Assembly: GCF_048564905.1 (NCBI RefSeq)
Contig: NC_132992.1
Location: 31,668,501-31,732,500 of the forward strand
DNA length: 64,000 nt
Direction of reading: 5' to 3'
Source of the DNA: Vicugna pacos
Taxonomy: Eukaryota; Chordata; Mammalia; Artiodactyla; Camelidae
The translations under genes and the position numbers were made by a program. Below, in pieces: positions 55,173 through 64,000 of the stretch. The notes under the pieces are model-generated. The model was not told the origin of the DNA. It worked only from the letters and a program-made list of their open reading frames with translations, and searched no databases. How positions within the stretch are numbered: the stretch's first letter is position 1; the number at the start of each line of letters is the position of its first letter.

Positions 55173-55711
55173 ATGGACAAGTCCCTGAGCCTGCTCATCC
55201 TTTGGTTACAACTAGACTGTGAGTTCAATCCAAAGTGGGCAAAGAGCCGGCAGATTTCGGGACATTCTTCCCAAGGGAAGAGAGAGAAATACAAGGGGTT
55301 GTACCTGCATGGTTTTCTGGGAGTCTCTGTGGAGAGTGAAAAAGTGAATTTAAAAATAATTTCCAAAGATCAATTTGCCACTAACCAATCTCTCTCTCTC
55401 TCTGTGTTCTCTTTCTGAACAGGGGTGAGCAGTAAACAGCATGTGAATCAGAGCTCTGAAGTCCTGACCGTCCGAGAGGGAGGCAGCCTGGTTCTCAACT
55501 GCACTTACACCGACAGTGCCCTTTACTCCCTTCAGTGGTTTAGACAAGACCCTGGGAGAGGCTCACATCTCTGCTGCTAATTCAGGCGAATCAGAGAGAA
55601 CAAACTATTGGGAGAATTAAGGCCTCTTTGGATAGATTGTCAAGACATAGCGCTCTCCACATTGCAGCTGCTCAGCCCAGTGACTCAGCCACCTACCTCT
55701 GTGCTGTGAGG
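55173..55711 (+). pseudogene. TRAV21: TRAV21 V gene with one frameshift
   Basis: Leader exon 55173-55218 (MDKSLSLLILWLQLD), donor GTGAGT, V exon 55423-55711. The first part reads SSKQHVNQSSEVLTVREGGS, LNCTYTDSALYSLQWFRQDP as in human TRAV21. One base is missing near 55,561-55,562, in the GRGL-TSLLLIQ region of FR2. The original frame then hits TAA at 55578-55580. In the shifted frame the rest is intact (TSLLLIQANQREQT, ASLDRLSRHSALHIAAAQP, SDSATYLCAVR). The RSS heptamer is perfect. A single-base lesion with everything else preserved points to recent loss or an assembly error. Confidence 0.9.
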
Positions 55712-55750
55712 CACAGTGCCGAACAGGCACCTGTCCCCAGGACCCAAGCT
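55712..55750 (+). other. RSS of TRAV21 (23-bp spacer)
   Basis: Perfect heptamer CACAGTG (55712-55718), 23-bp spacer, weak nonamer ACCCAAGCT (55742-55750). Confidence 0.85.
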
Positions 55751-55884
55751 CTGCAGCTGGGGCTCCAACCACAGTCTGTCCTGAAGCTGAGGAGACTTTG
55801 TACATTGACTCTCTCTCCAGATAGAAGCAACGGAACATACAAAACCTGATAAAATAATCTGAAATTAAATTGTGAATTCATTGA

Positions 55885-56230
55885 CTTTTAGATTTTTATC
55901 AATCCCAATTCAAATAATAGTTTTATGGAGATTAATATCCACACAGTTAACTCTTTTGAAGTGGGCAATTAAGATGGCATCTCGTATATTCACAATGTTG
56001 CACAACCACCACCTCTATCTAGTTTCAAAACATTATCACCCCAGAAAGGAAACCACATACCCACTAAGCAGTTACTTCTCATCTCCCCTCTCACACGCCC
56101 CTGGAAACAACCAACCTGCTTTCTGACCATGGATTTACCTATTCTGTATATTTGACACAAATAGAATAATAGAATATGTGGTCTTTTGTGCATGGCTTGT
56201 TTCATTTAATGTCATGTTTTGGAGGGTCAT
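55885..56230 (-). repeat. old L1 3' end, reverse
   Basis: 'aatattcacaatgttgcacaaccaccacctctatctagtttcaaaacattatcacc' and 'ggaaaccacatacccactaagcagttactt' are the antisense 3' region of old L1 families. Confidence 0.75.
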
Positions 56231-56299
56231 CCAACTCAGGACCAACTGGAGAAAAGCAAATATTCACTTCTAGCCAATCATACAGGATGCCCCACTTCT

Positions 56300-58260
56300 A
56301 ATTAGCCTGCTTACATTGTCCTCTATTTTTTTTTTGTTTGTCAGTTTTACTGATCTTTTTTAAAGAACTAGCTCTTTGTTTCATTGATTTTCTCTATTGT
56401 TCTTCTATTTTAAATTTCATTGAATTTCATTAAATTTCTCCTTCTAGCTTTATTATTTCCTTCCTTTTGCTTGTTTTGGATTAATTTGTCAATTTTTCCC
56501 TAGGTTCTTCATGTGGAAGTTTAGATGACTGATTTGAAATGTTTATTCCTTTTTGTTTTTCTGACATTTGTATGTAGTGCTAAAGATTTCCGTCTCAGCG
56601 CTGCTTTGGCTGTGTCGCATAAATTTTGATAAATTGTGTTTTTATTTCTATACAATTTAATGTAAGTTTGATCCCTCGAGACATCCTCTGTGACTCATAG
56701 ATTATTAAGTGTGCTGTTTAGTTGCCAAATATTTAGAAATGTTCCTGTGTCATTCTGTAGTTTATTAATAATTTTATTTCATTGTGGTCAGAAAACATAC
56801 TGTTTATGATATTAATTATTTTATATTAAATTTGTTGAAGCTTATTTTAAGCCCCAAGATACGGGCTTACTTGGTATATATTCCACGGGCACTTGGAGAA
56901 AAACGTGTGTTCTTCTGCGGTTAGGGGGAGTATTGTGTATCTGGCTGTGAGAGCATCCTGCTTGGTGGTGATACCCTTGCTGATTTTCTGGTAAATTGTT
57001 CCACCAGTTGTGGAGAGCGGGGTATTGAAGTTTCCAACTGTAACTCTCTCTAGATTTGTCTGTTTTTCTTTTTAGTTCTATCAATTTTTTTTGCACTTAT
57101 TTTCAGCTCCGTTAGCTGGTGCATACACATTTAGCATTGTTATGTCTTCTTGGTAATTTATCTTCTCATCAATATATAATATTCCTCTCTGTCTCTGGTC
57201 ACGTCCTTCTTTCAGAAATCTGTCTACTTTACCTGATACAATATAGCCATTACTGCTTTCCTTTGATTAATGGTTGAATGATCTATCTTTTCCCATCCTT
57301 TTCCTTTCAAGATGCCTGTGTCATATTTGAAATGAGTTTCTTGTGGTCAGCTGTAGTTGGGTCATATTTTTAAATCCACTTTTTGACTAAATTGTCATTT
57401 TATTGGTGTATGCAGATCAATCTCTAGTTTGTGTATGTAGATAATTTGCATCTAATGGCATTGATATTTTAGGGCTTAATCTTCCATTTTAGTTGATATT
57501 TTTTTGTTCTCACTGTTTTTTGTTCCCTGAGATTTTTTCTTCTGACATCCTGCGAGTTATTTGATATTTCTTAGAATTATATTTCAATTTATCTGTGGTG
57601 TTTTAGATGTGTCTTATTGTATAGTTTAAAAAATGGTTGCTCTAGTTATTACATTATATACACATAATATTCTCTTAGTAATATCATTTCACCAATTTGA
57701 ATGAAATATAAAAACACTGCTTCCCTTTACACCCACTTATTCTGCCCTATTCATAACATAATTTTCTTTAATATTTCCCCATGTGTGTTTAGAACCTCAT
57801 TAGATAGGATTATGATTTGATTTGATCAATCAAAGATAATTTAGAAAATTCAAAAGAGAAAACTCTACTGTATTTATCCATAGTTTTGCTAATTATGTTC
57901 TTTCTTCCTTCCCTGTCATTTGAAGATTTGTTCCTTTATCACTTTTTTTGTTTAGAGAATGTCCTTTAAACATCCTATTAGGATAGGTCTACTGGTGACA
58001 AATGTTCTTAGTTTTCCTTCATCTGAGAATGTCTCAATTTCCCCTTTATTCCTAAAGGGTAATTTTATATGTACATCACTCTGGATTGATGGCCCTTCTC
58101 TTTTAACAGTTGACAAATATTGGGTTATTTCCTTTTGGCTTCTAGTTAAACCTGGAAATTAAAAAATGTAATTTGTTGTAATTTTATTTCTTGTTCTAAA
58201 AATTATTTTGTATTCAATTTTTATTGACAATTCTGTGTTGTTTTAAAAAGCCCAATTGAA
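56300..58260 (-). repeat. L1 LINE ORF2 fragment, reverse
   Basis: Antisense reverse-transcriptase text: 'aaagaactagctctttgtttcattgattttctctattg', 'cttcatgtggaagtttagatga', 'ttccaactgtaactctctctagatttgtctgtttttc' and 'tgcctgtgtcatatttgaaatgagtttcttgtgg'. Nearly 2 kb, AT-rich and with many breaks. Confidence 0.85.
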
Positions 58261-58388
58261 TGAGTTTCAGGGCCTACAAAACATATATTCTCCTCTGTAT
58301 GTAACCATAATGCTTTGGAATTCAGCCACAGAAGGGCAGGAAGGAGATGGGGACGGTCACAAACATTGTGAACTTCTTAGCTCTCTGT

Positions 58389-58410
58389 TTGGCCCCTGGA
58401 GGGTGCTGCT
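58389..58410 (+). promoter_or_regulatory. weak CTCF-like site upstream of TRAV8
   Basis: GGCCCCTGGAGGGTGCTGCT shares the GGAGGGTGCT portion with the CTCF matrix, about 330 bp 5' of the leader. Weaker than the other sites. Confidence 0.4.
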
Positions 58411-58727
58411 GCCTAAATTGGAAATGGCTTTGCTGAAAAAGTTCAGAACAAGCTCATAACAACCTTCCTTCCCTACAGTTTAAAGAGATGTTCTAACAAC
58501 ATTTCTTACACAGTGACATGTAAAGCGTTTCAGACTCCAGGGGCAGGCAGTACTATTAAGACGGCTGCTCTTCCTGACTCTCCCTGTAGAGTCCATAAGA
58601 AGAGGAAATCTAAATCCCCTGTCATTTGTCAAACTCAGAGCAACTTGGGTTCGAGTCCCCAGTCATCAGACTTTTGTTTGTGGAGAATCTGCCAGAAAGG
58701 AGTTCACTGCCTCTTCACTGCTTCACC

Positions 58728-59186
58728 ATGATCTCGGTGTTCACCTTGATGCTGGAGGTGCTCCTGTTCCTGGGTGAGTACTATTCCATTTTAGTGCCTT
58801 GTCCACACATGGAACATTGTTCTGGCCTGACTTTGAATAGAGACTGTCTGTTTTAGCTGAGTTCATTGATACAGCATTGATGTTTCAGGAGGAGCCGGAG
58901 CCCAGTCAGTGACCCAGCCTGACAGGCACGGCATCACTGTCCCTGAAGGAGCCCGCTTGGAGCTGAGGTGCAACTACTCATCCTCTTATCCACCGTATCT
59001 CTTCTGGTACGTGCAGTACCTCAACCAAGGACTCCAGCTTCTCCTGAAGTACACGTCTGGAAACAGCCTTGTTTCAGGCATCAAAGGTTTTAAGGCTGAA
59101 TTTAGGAAGAATGAAACCTCCTTTCACCTGAGGAAAATGTCAGCCCACTGGAGCGACTCGGCAGAGTACTTCTGTGTTCTGGGTGA
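58728..59186 (+). CDS. TRAV8: TRAV8 V gene, functional-looking
   Basis: Leader exon 58728-58773 ([15 protein letters not shown]), donor GTGAGT, 115-bp intron, V exon 58889-59186. The domain shows [75 protein letters not shown] and [13 protein letters not shown]. This is the TRAV8 group (human QSVTQ ... YSSSYSPSLFWYVQ ... DAAEYFC). All framework residues and the heptamer are intact. Its location between TRAV21 and TRAV22 differs from human, where these two are neighbours. Confidence 0.9.
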
Positions 59187-59224
59187 CACAGTGCCTGAGT
59201 CTGCGGGGGAGCTGAACACAAACC
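59187..59224 (+). other. RSS of TRAV8 (22-bp spacer)
   Basis: Perfect heptamer CACAGTG (59187-59193). The best nonamer ACACAAACC is at 59216-59224, which leaves a 22-bp spacer, one base shorter than in the other genes here. Confidence 0.85.
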
Positions 59225-59229
59225 TCCTG

Positions 59230-60970
59230 AGACGTTGTAGCCTGAAAGACTCAGGGGCTCATCCTGAGCATAGTCTGTGAGGGCAAACAGCACAGAGAAT
59301 ACAGAATCTGGGAAGTGTTTTTTTCCTATGGGCATCTCAGATTCTTTTCATTTTCATCTTTTATTATCTCTTCTTTTTTCTTCCCTTGCTTTCCCTTTCT
59401 TGTTTCTTTTCTTTTTCCATTTTGCAAAGGAGAGTTTCCTGAAGTTTGGAATTTTTATCCTCTAGAGTCAGGATTCCAGAGGGAATGAGGCTGTCTGATC
59501 TTCAACAAGCTGGAAGGAGCTACTTGCTCCCATGTTGTTTGAAATAGTGATAGACTGAGATGGCTTGAGGTGGGCCATGTGAGTTGGTATAAGGCAAGTC
59601 AGAGAATTTGTTTTACAGCATTACTCTCATCTCACAAGCTATCAGAAAACCCAGGACAGTTGTTCATTTCTAACTGTATTATCTCCAGACTATTTTACAG
59701 GCATTCTGTTAGGCTTCTTTCCTTAAAGGACTTTAGCTCTTTGACTAAAGCATTTGGGGCTGATGCACTTAATTAGAGTTGGCATTTAAGGAAGTATATG
59801 AGAGGACCTCTCCAAGACAATATAGTATGAAGGAAAAAATTCTTTACCCAGTGGACCCAAGTAACAATCACTCTAAGTTACATACTATGTCACCCCAAAG
59901 TTCCACGTGGAACATGGGGATTGGTGATTCTGAGTGTCCCATCCTTTCTATGTCAGACTCAGCCAGGCTACCTCTACCCTTTTTCTCTCTCTTAATTCGA
60001 TTCTTTAAAAGCCACAGGGGGGGCCAGTAATAATTAGTGATTTCTCAATCATCTTTACTTATTTTTCTGCACTCTCCCTCACAGTCTCTTTACTAAACAT
60101 TTGCAGCATTCTTGAACTGTCCTCCTGAGCTTCCGTGTCTGCAGATCAGTTCACTTCTTACTTCAGTGAAATATACAGGCCCTCATTTTCCATCGCTTTG
60201 ACACCCAAACCACTCTACAGAGAATCATTGTTGTTTATAAAGTCTGAGGCACGGGCACAAACTAAGATTATTTTCATATGTTTTCAAAAATTTATTTTTC
60301 CTTTAAAATAATCTACTAAAGCCAAAAACAAGATACAAATAACAATAGTAATAAACAGATTTTTAAATATACTTAAAACTGAAATTTTATTTAAAATTTA
60401 TTTTAAAGTTACAGATTTTTAATACAAATTAAGCCATTTAAAACTCTAGTTTCAATGCCCTTCTGGCTGTTAAAGCAAATATCGCTCTTTAGGCAGGTTC
60501 AGTTTAGAGTAAATATGTATAATTTAAAATAATAATGCTTAATACAGCAGAGCGTCCCATCAACATGAGCAACTGCTGTGAATACTGTGCTGACTTATGA
60601 GCACCCTTCAGAACCACAGACAAGAACACAAGAGAATTTAAATAATGGATCCTCAGCACTCCTGGGAAACACATTCGTCATGAAAGGATCCACTGCGTCC
60701 GTGACATCTGAGAGGAACAGTTAGGTTGGATAATTCATTTTTGTTTTCTCTTCCCTAAAATTCACCCAAATTCCAAGTAAGATTTGGCCTTCTATGTTAG
60801 CATCAGCACAATCCACAAATTTTCAGGTATTCAAATGCAATTTCAAGGACAACCGTTATGGTACGTGTATAAGCATTTTCCTTGAACCTGAATGGTGTTA
60901 GTAGTTGTTTAAGGTTACAGATTGTGCCCAGACTAAGTGACAGACATACCCCGTGTTCTTTAGTACACTT
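59230..60970. other. intergenic, no gene recognised
   Basis: Pyrimidine-rich run at 59,340-59,430, then AT-rich sequence to the TG repeat. No V exon, RNA gene or named repeat recognised. Confidence 0.4.
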
Positions 60971-60971
60971 A

Positions 60972-60973
<2 letters not shown>

Positions 60974-61010
<37 letters not shown>
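60974..61010. repeat. (TG)n microsatellite
   Basis: About 18 uninterrupted TG units. Confidence 0.95.
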
Positions 61011-61013
<3 letters not shown>

Positions 61014-61078
61014 TGATGGGTGGTACTGTCCACATACTTGCTCGTCTTCCCTGTTCCTCGTATTTAAAATGAACAAGC

Positions 61079-61210
61079 GAGGAGGGTATAGCTCAAGTGG
61101 AAGAGCACATGCTTGACATGCACAAGGTCCTGGGTTCAATCCCAGCACCTTTTCTAAAATAAATAGATAAATAATAAATAAGTAAATCTAATTACCCCCA
61201 ATCCCCAAAC
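61079..61210 (+). mobile_element. Camelid-type tRNA-derived SINE, forward
   Basis: Starts AGGAGGGTATAGCTCAAGTG (A box), then ACAAGGTCCTGGGTTCAATCCC (B box GGTTCAATCCC), then an A/T-rich tail with TAAATAAATA-type units. Target duplications AAAATGAACAAGC (61066-61078) and AAAATAAACAAGC (61211-61223) differ by one base, so the insertion is fairly young. It is the main evidence for a camelid source and is not a tRNA gene. Confidence 0.88.
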
Positions 61211-61854
61211 AAAATAAACAAGCCCCTTTCAAAGATCACCCATTCTCACTTTGTTACTGTCCACTGTTGTCACTTGAACAGAAGGCATATCATAGCCTGT
61301 CATCCACTGAGCGGTCTCCTGTAATACAGTCCGGAAGTAATTGTTACAGCCTTGATGTTCATGTAGTATTTATGGCTTTCTTTTACTCTGCCATCCTCTA
61401 AGCCTTTATTATATTTACAGAATTATTTGTCTCTCCGACTATATCAGAAGCCCTCGGCAGGGTACAATTCTAATTCATTTTTGCATTTTCTTAGGTCGTA
61501 GACAGACTTAAATATATGGCTAAACTGACTGAATCACATTGGAGGGCTCATTTTTATAAGTTCATAAGTAAGAATTAAATGGATTATTTTTGTATCACTA
61601 CATGAAATTCTATTGTGTAAAATAATTTATTTTCATAAAAAGGCACTGTGGGGACTTATGGTCCTACCCGTGGTACTCTCCATCCTTGCGGATACTTCTG
61701 TAGTGCCACATTAACTCACAGGTACAGTCCTAGAGAAAGACAGCCGGGCTGCGCTGTGGATATCTGCTGAGTGAGAAGTGCGACCGAGCAGGACCCTGCA
61801 GGACCATTCTGGGTACAAAAGCCCCTCCAAGTCCCTAGTTTCCTTTTTTCTTTT

Positions 61855-61905
61855 TAATTGAAGTACAGTGTATTCTTGTTTTTTTTTTTATTAAAAAAAA
61901 AAAAA
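61855..61905 (-). repeat. short L1 3' tail remnant and A/T homopolymers
   Basis: 'tttttaattgaagtacagtgtattcttg' followed by T9 and A14 runs is a short remnant of an antisense L1 end. Confidence 0.45.
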
Positions 61906-61910
61906 AGGCT

Positions 61911-62453
61911 GTAGTCTGCTAGGCCTTTCCTGAGTTCTAAAAAAGACCCAAGCAGTTACTAATTAGGAAGTGAGGGAACGCAGAAACAAAGAGAAAGCAG
62001 TCAAGAAACAATAGTTCAGCAATAAAGCAGAGTCCCAGTCTCTCATCAAGGGATATACACAAAAATCTGACACAGATCCTTGAGTTATTCTCCCCAAACT
62101 GAGGCCCCCACCACGTGGAGGGTGGTGACTGTATGCTGACCACTAGCAGCTGGACTCCAGGCTGGCTGGACTCAGAAGGCTGATGATTAAGATTCCTGAA
62201 ACATCTCCCTGCTACCTCACCATCAGCCAGTCAGAAGAAAGGCCATAAGCTTTTCCACTTCGCTGCAGATTTGCCTTGAAAAACTCTTCCCTGAAAGCCA
62301 TGAGGGAGTTTCGGGTTTTTAAGCATGAGCTGCCCATTCTCCTTGTCTGGCACCCCGCAAATAAATGCTGCACTTTCTTTCACCACAATCCCCTGTCAGT
62401 AGCTTGGATTTGCTGCCCACTGGGTGAGGGAACTCAAGTTTGGTTTCCTAACA
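61911..62453 (+). mobile_element. Class I (ERV1, gammaretrovirus-like) solo LTR fossil
   Basis: A polyadenylation signal AATAAA at about 62,360, then 'tgctgcactttctttcacc', 'cctgtcagtagcttggatttgctg' and 'gaactcaagtttggtttcctaaca', is the R-U5 layout of class I LTRs. The right end is ...ACA at 62,453. The left end is uncertain (a TGTAGTCTG near 61,913). No internal retroviral genes are attached, so it looks like a solo LTR, moderately old. Confidence 0.7.
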
Positions 62454-62478
62454 GAAGTATTCTTTTCTTAAGGTTTTA

Positions 62479-62497
62479 GCCTCTAGGGGGCACTGTA
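62479..62497 (+). promoter_or_regulatory. CTCF-like core beside the solo LTR
   Basis: GCCTCTAGGGGGCACTGTA is a good CTCF core, but it lies about 1.15 kb 5' of the TRAV22 leader, further than the other V-gene sites, and just outside the LTR end. Confidence 0.55.
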
Positions 62498-62619
62498 AGC
62501 TTTTCTTAAACCGAGGGCCTACCCTAGGGCATCTAGTTGAGAATAGTTGTTGAAAGAGTTAAAATGAAAGCCACAGACTCAAAGTGGTGTCAGTTGTGCT
62601 AAAAGCCCATGATACCAAA

Positions 62620-62995
62620 CCTAGACTTAACATCTCACCCAAATGCAGTGTCACCTTTCCCCAGAAATGTAATCTTAATCAGTCGGTAGAAATTTTCTGG
62701 TTAACACTAGAGACTTAGTATGTCCCATGGGCACTCCCCATCCTCCAGAGGAAGAGGAGGCCATCTGCATGACAAAACCTCCACCCTCCCCCAAAAGAAG
62801 GCCTAAAAACAATCCTTTCTTTTCTTTTTCTAATGATCTCTTGCAGCATCCTTCTTCTTATAAAAACCTTCCACCTTGTAGCCCCCAGAGCACCCTTCCA
62901 GCTGCTGGATGGGATGGGAAGCTGCCCGATTAATGAATTGCCTAATAAATCAATTAGATCTTCATATTTACTCAGTTAAATTTTGCTTTTCAACG
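62620..62995 (+). mobile_element. possible second LTR-derived fossil
   Basis: 'cttcttataaaaaccttccaccttgtag', 'cctaataaatcaa' (polyadenylation-like) and 'tttactcagttaaattttgcttttcaac' suggest the promoter-to-U5 part of an old LTR, perhaps of the ERVL group. The family is not certain. Confidence 0.35.
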
Positions 62996-62999
62996 AAAG

Positions 63000-63640
63000 A
63001 CTTGAGAAATTTTGAAGCACAATTGAGAGCTAGTAATAGCAAAGAGGGGACATCATAGAGAAAAGCTAAGCCCTTACCAGCATATAAGAAGAAATCTGCT
63101 TCCCGCTGAAGACTCTTTTCAATTAATAGCTCTGTTTTATTCTCTGATTCAAGCACTAGAACTTTATGATTGTAAAGGATATATCTTTATTGTCATTGTT
63201 TTTATCTGTATCTATGTTATTATTTTTACCCGTCTCTCTCAGACGAGACTCCTGGATCAAAAAGAGACTCACATAAACAAAAGAAAAGAAGGAAAATTTC
63301 AAAGACTAGATATTAGAAAATGGGGATTTTTTCACTTTTATTACCAAAGCTTTTTTTATATCAGGGGCAAATCTGAAATTTCATTTCCCAGGTTCAACAT
63401 TGTGTCTAAACCACAGAAAGTCACCCTTTCCTGCTCACTCTCTATCTACCCCTTTCCAGCCCTTTCTCAGTTCACTTGACTTGAGAGGGTGGGGCTTCCT
63501 GTCACAGAGCATCCCCTGAGCAGGCTTCACTGGGTGAGCTGACAGGTTGGAGGAGCAGGAACAGTTCCAGAACAAGACATGACACTCACCACCCAGGAGT
63601 GGAGTTATGTAGCATACGCTGAAAACATCCCGGCAAGAAG
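63000..63640. other. 5' flank of TRAV22, nothing else recognised
   Basis: No repeat recognised, and no CTCF-like core within 600 bp of the TRAV22 leader. Confidence 0.4.
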
Positions 63641-63650
63641 GCGAGGCGTC

Positions 63651-64000
63651 ATGAAGAGGCTGGTGGGCGCTGTGCTGGGGCTTCTGTGTGCCCAGGTTTG
63701 CTGTGAGTTGGGGCTGCCCCGCAGGGAATCTGCAGGACTGAGAAGCTGCAGTATTGTTGAGGGGACAGGGATGGGAGCTGAGGAGACTTGCAGACTTTCT
63801 ATCTTCTTCATCATCACTGGGGGCACTTTCAGGGCTTTGTAAGATTTAGTAACCCTTGCCTGTGACTGTTTCTCTGATTCTCATCAGGTGTGACAGGGCA
63901 GGATGTGGAGCAGAGTCCTCCAGTCCTGAGTCTCCAGGACGGAGCCACCTCTACACTGTGGTGCAAGTTTTCCAGCTCTGTGACCAGTGTGCAGTGGTAT
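63651..64000 (+). CDS. TRAV22: TRAV22 V gene, cut by the window end
   Basis: Leader exon 63651-63702 (MKRLVGAVLGLLCAQVC) matches the human TRAV22 leader (MKRILGALLGLLSAQVC) almost throughout. Donor GTGAGT, V exon from 63888 after TTCTCATCAG. The visible part reads CVTGQDVEQSPPVLSLQDGA, STLWCKFSSSVTSVQWY, covering FR1, Cys23, CDR1 and Trp41. It is open to the last base of the window. FR2 onward and the RSS are outside. Two ATGs occur upstream in frame-unrelated context (63,579 and others) but only 63,651 gives a signal peptide in phase. Confidence 0.88.

Noticed and set aside
58645-58662. B-box-like GGTTCGAGTCC 5' of TRAV8
   Set aside because: There is no matching A box or cloverleaf around it; it is chance or a MIR core remnant.
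61080-61150. tRNA-like sequence with A and B boxes
   Set aside because: It continues into an A-rich tail and is flanked by target duplications, so it is a SINE and not a tRNA gene.

Overview
The window is mammalian germline DNA from the variable-gene part of the T cell receptor alpha/delta (TRA/TRD) locus. It carries 14 V genes, all on the + strand. Each has a short leader exon, a small GT-AG intron, a V exon with the Cys23/Trp41/Cys104 framework, and a 3' recombination signal (RSS) of a heptamer, a 22-23 bp spacer and a nonamer. Two tRNA-derived SINEs of the kind typical of camelids (near 7,530 and 61,080), plus many L1 relics, suggest a camelid (camel, alpaca or llama). The species call is inference; the locus call is secure.

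Gene order is TRAV14/DV4 (pseudogene, cut by the left edge), TRAV9, a TRAV10-like gene, TRAV12, TRAV16 (pseudogene), TRAV17, three TRAV18 genes, TRAV19-like, TRAV20, TRAV21 (pseudogene), a TRAV8 gene, and TRAV22 (cut by the right edge). This follows human TRAV14/DV4 to TRAV22. The differences are a TRAV10-like gene in the human TRAV15 slot, no TRAV8 between TRAV12 and TRAV16, a TRAV8 between TRAV21 and TRAV22, and triplication of TRAV18 by tandem units of about 4.9 and 6.2 kb (29,937-34,885 and 34,886-41,078).

Nine of the 13 genes with a visible leader have a CTCF-like motif about 120-320 bp upstream of the start codon, all in the same orientation. A strong extra site lies just 3' of TRAV16. 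The V genes supply alternative segments that RAG joins to J (or D-J) segments outside this window. No J, D, C or enhancer element was seen.

Space between genes is mostly fossil repeats: L1 in both orientations, L2 and MIR relics, hAT and Tigger-like DNA transposon relics, an MLT1-type LTR, an ERVL-type retroviral fossil and a class I solo LTR. No non-TCR host gene was recognised.

The most notable points are: a 9-bp minisatellite at the TRAV19-like leader donor whose units repeat the splice donor in frame; a duplicated 3' splice site in the first TRAV18 gene; heptamers in five neighbouring genes that have drifted towards G/C, three of them losing the essential CAC; and loss of the conserved Tyr before Cys104 in three of those genes. 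I found no clearly new biological system; these are locus-level oddities.
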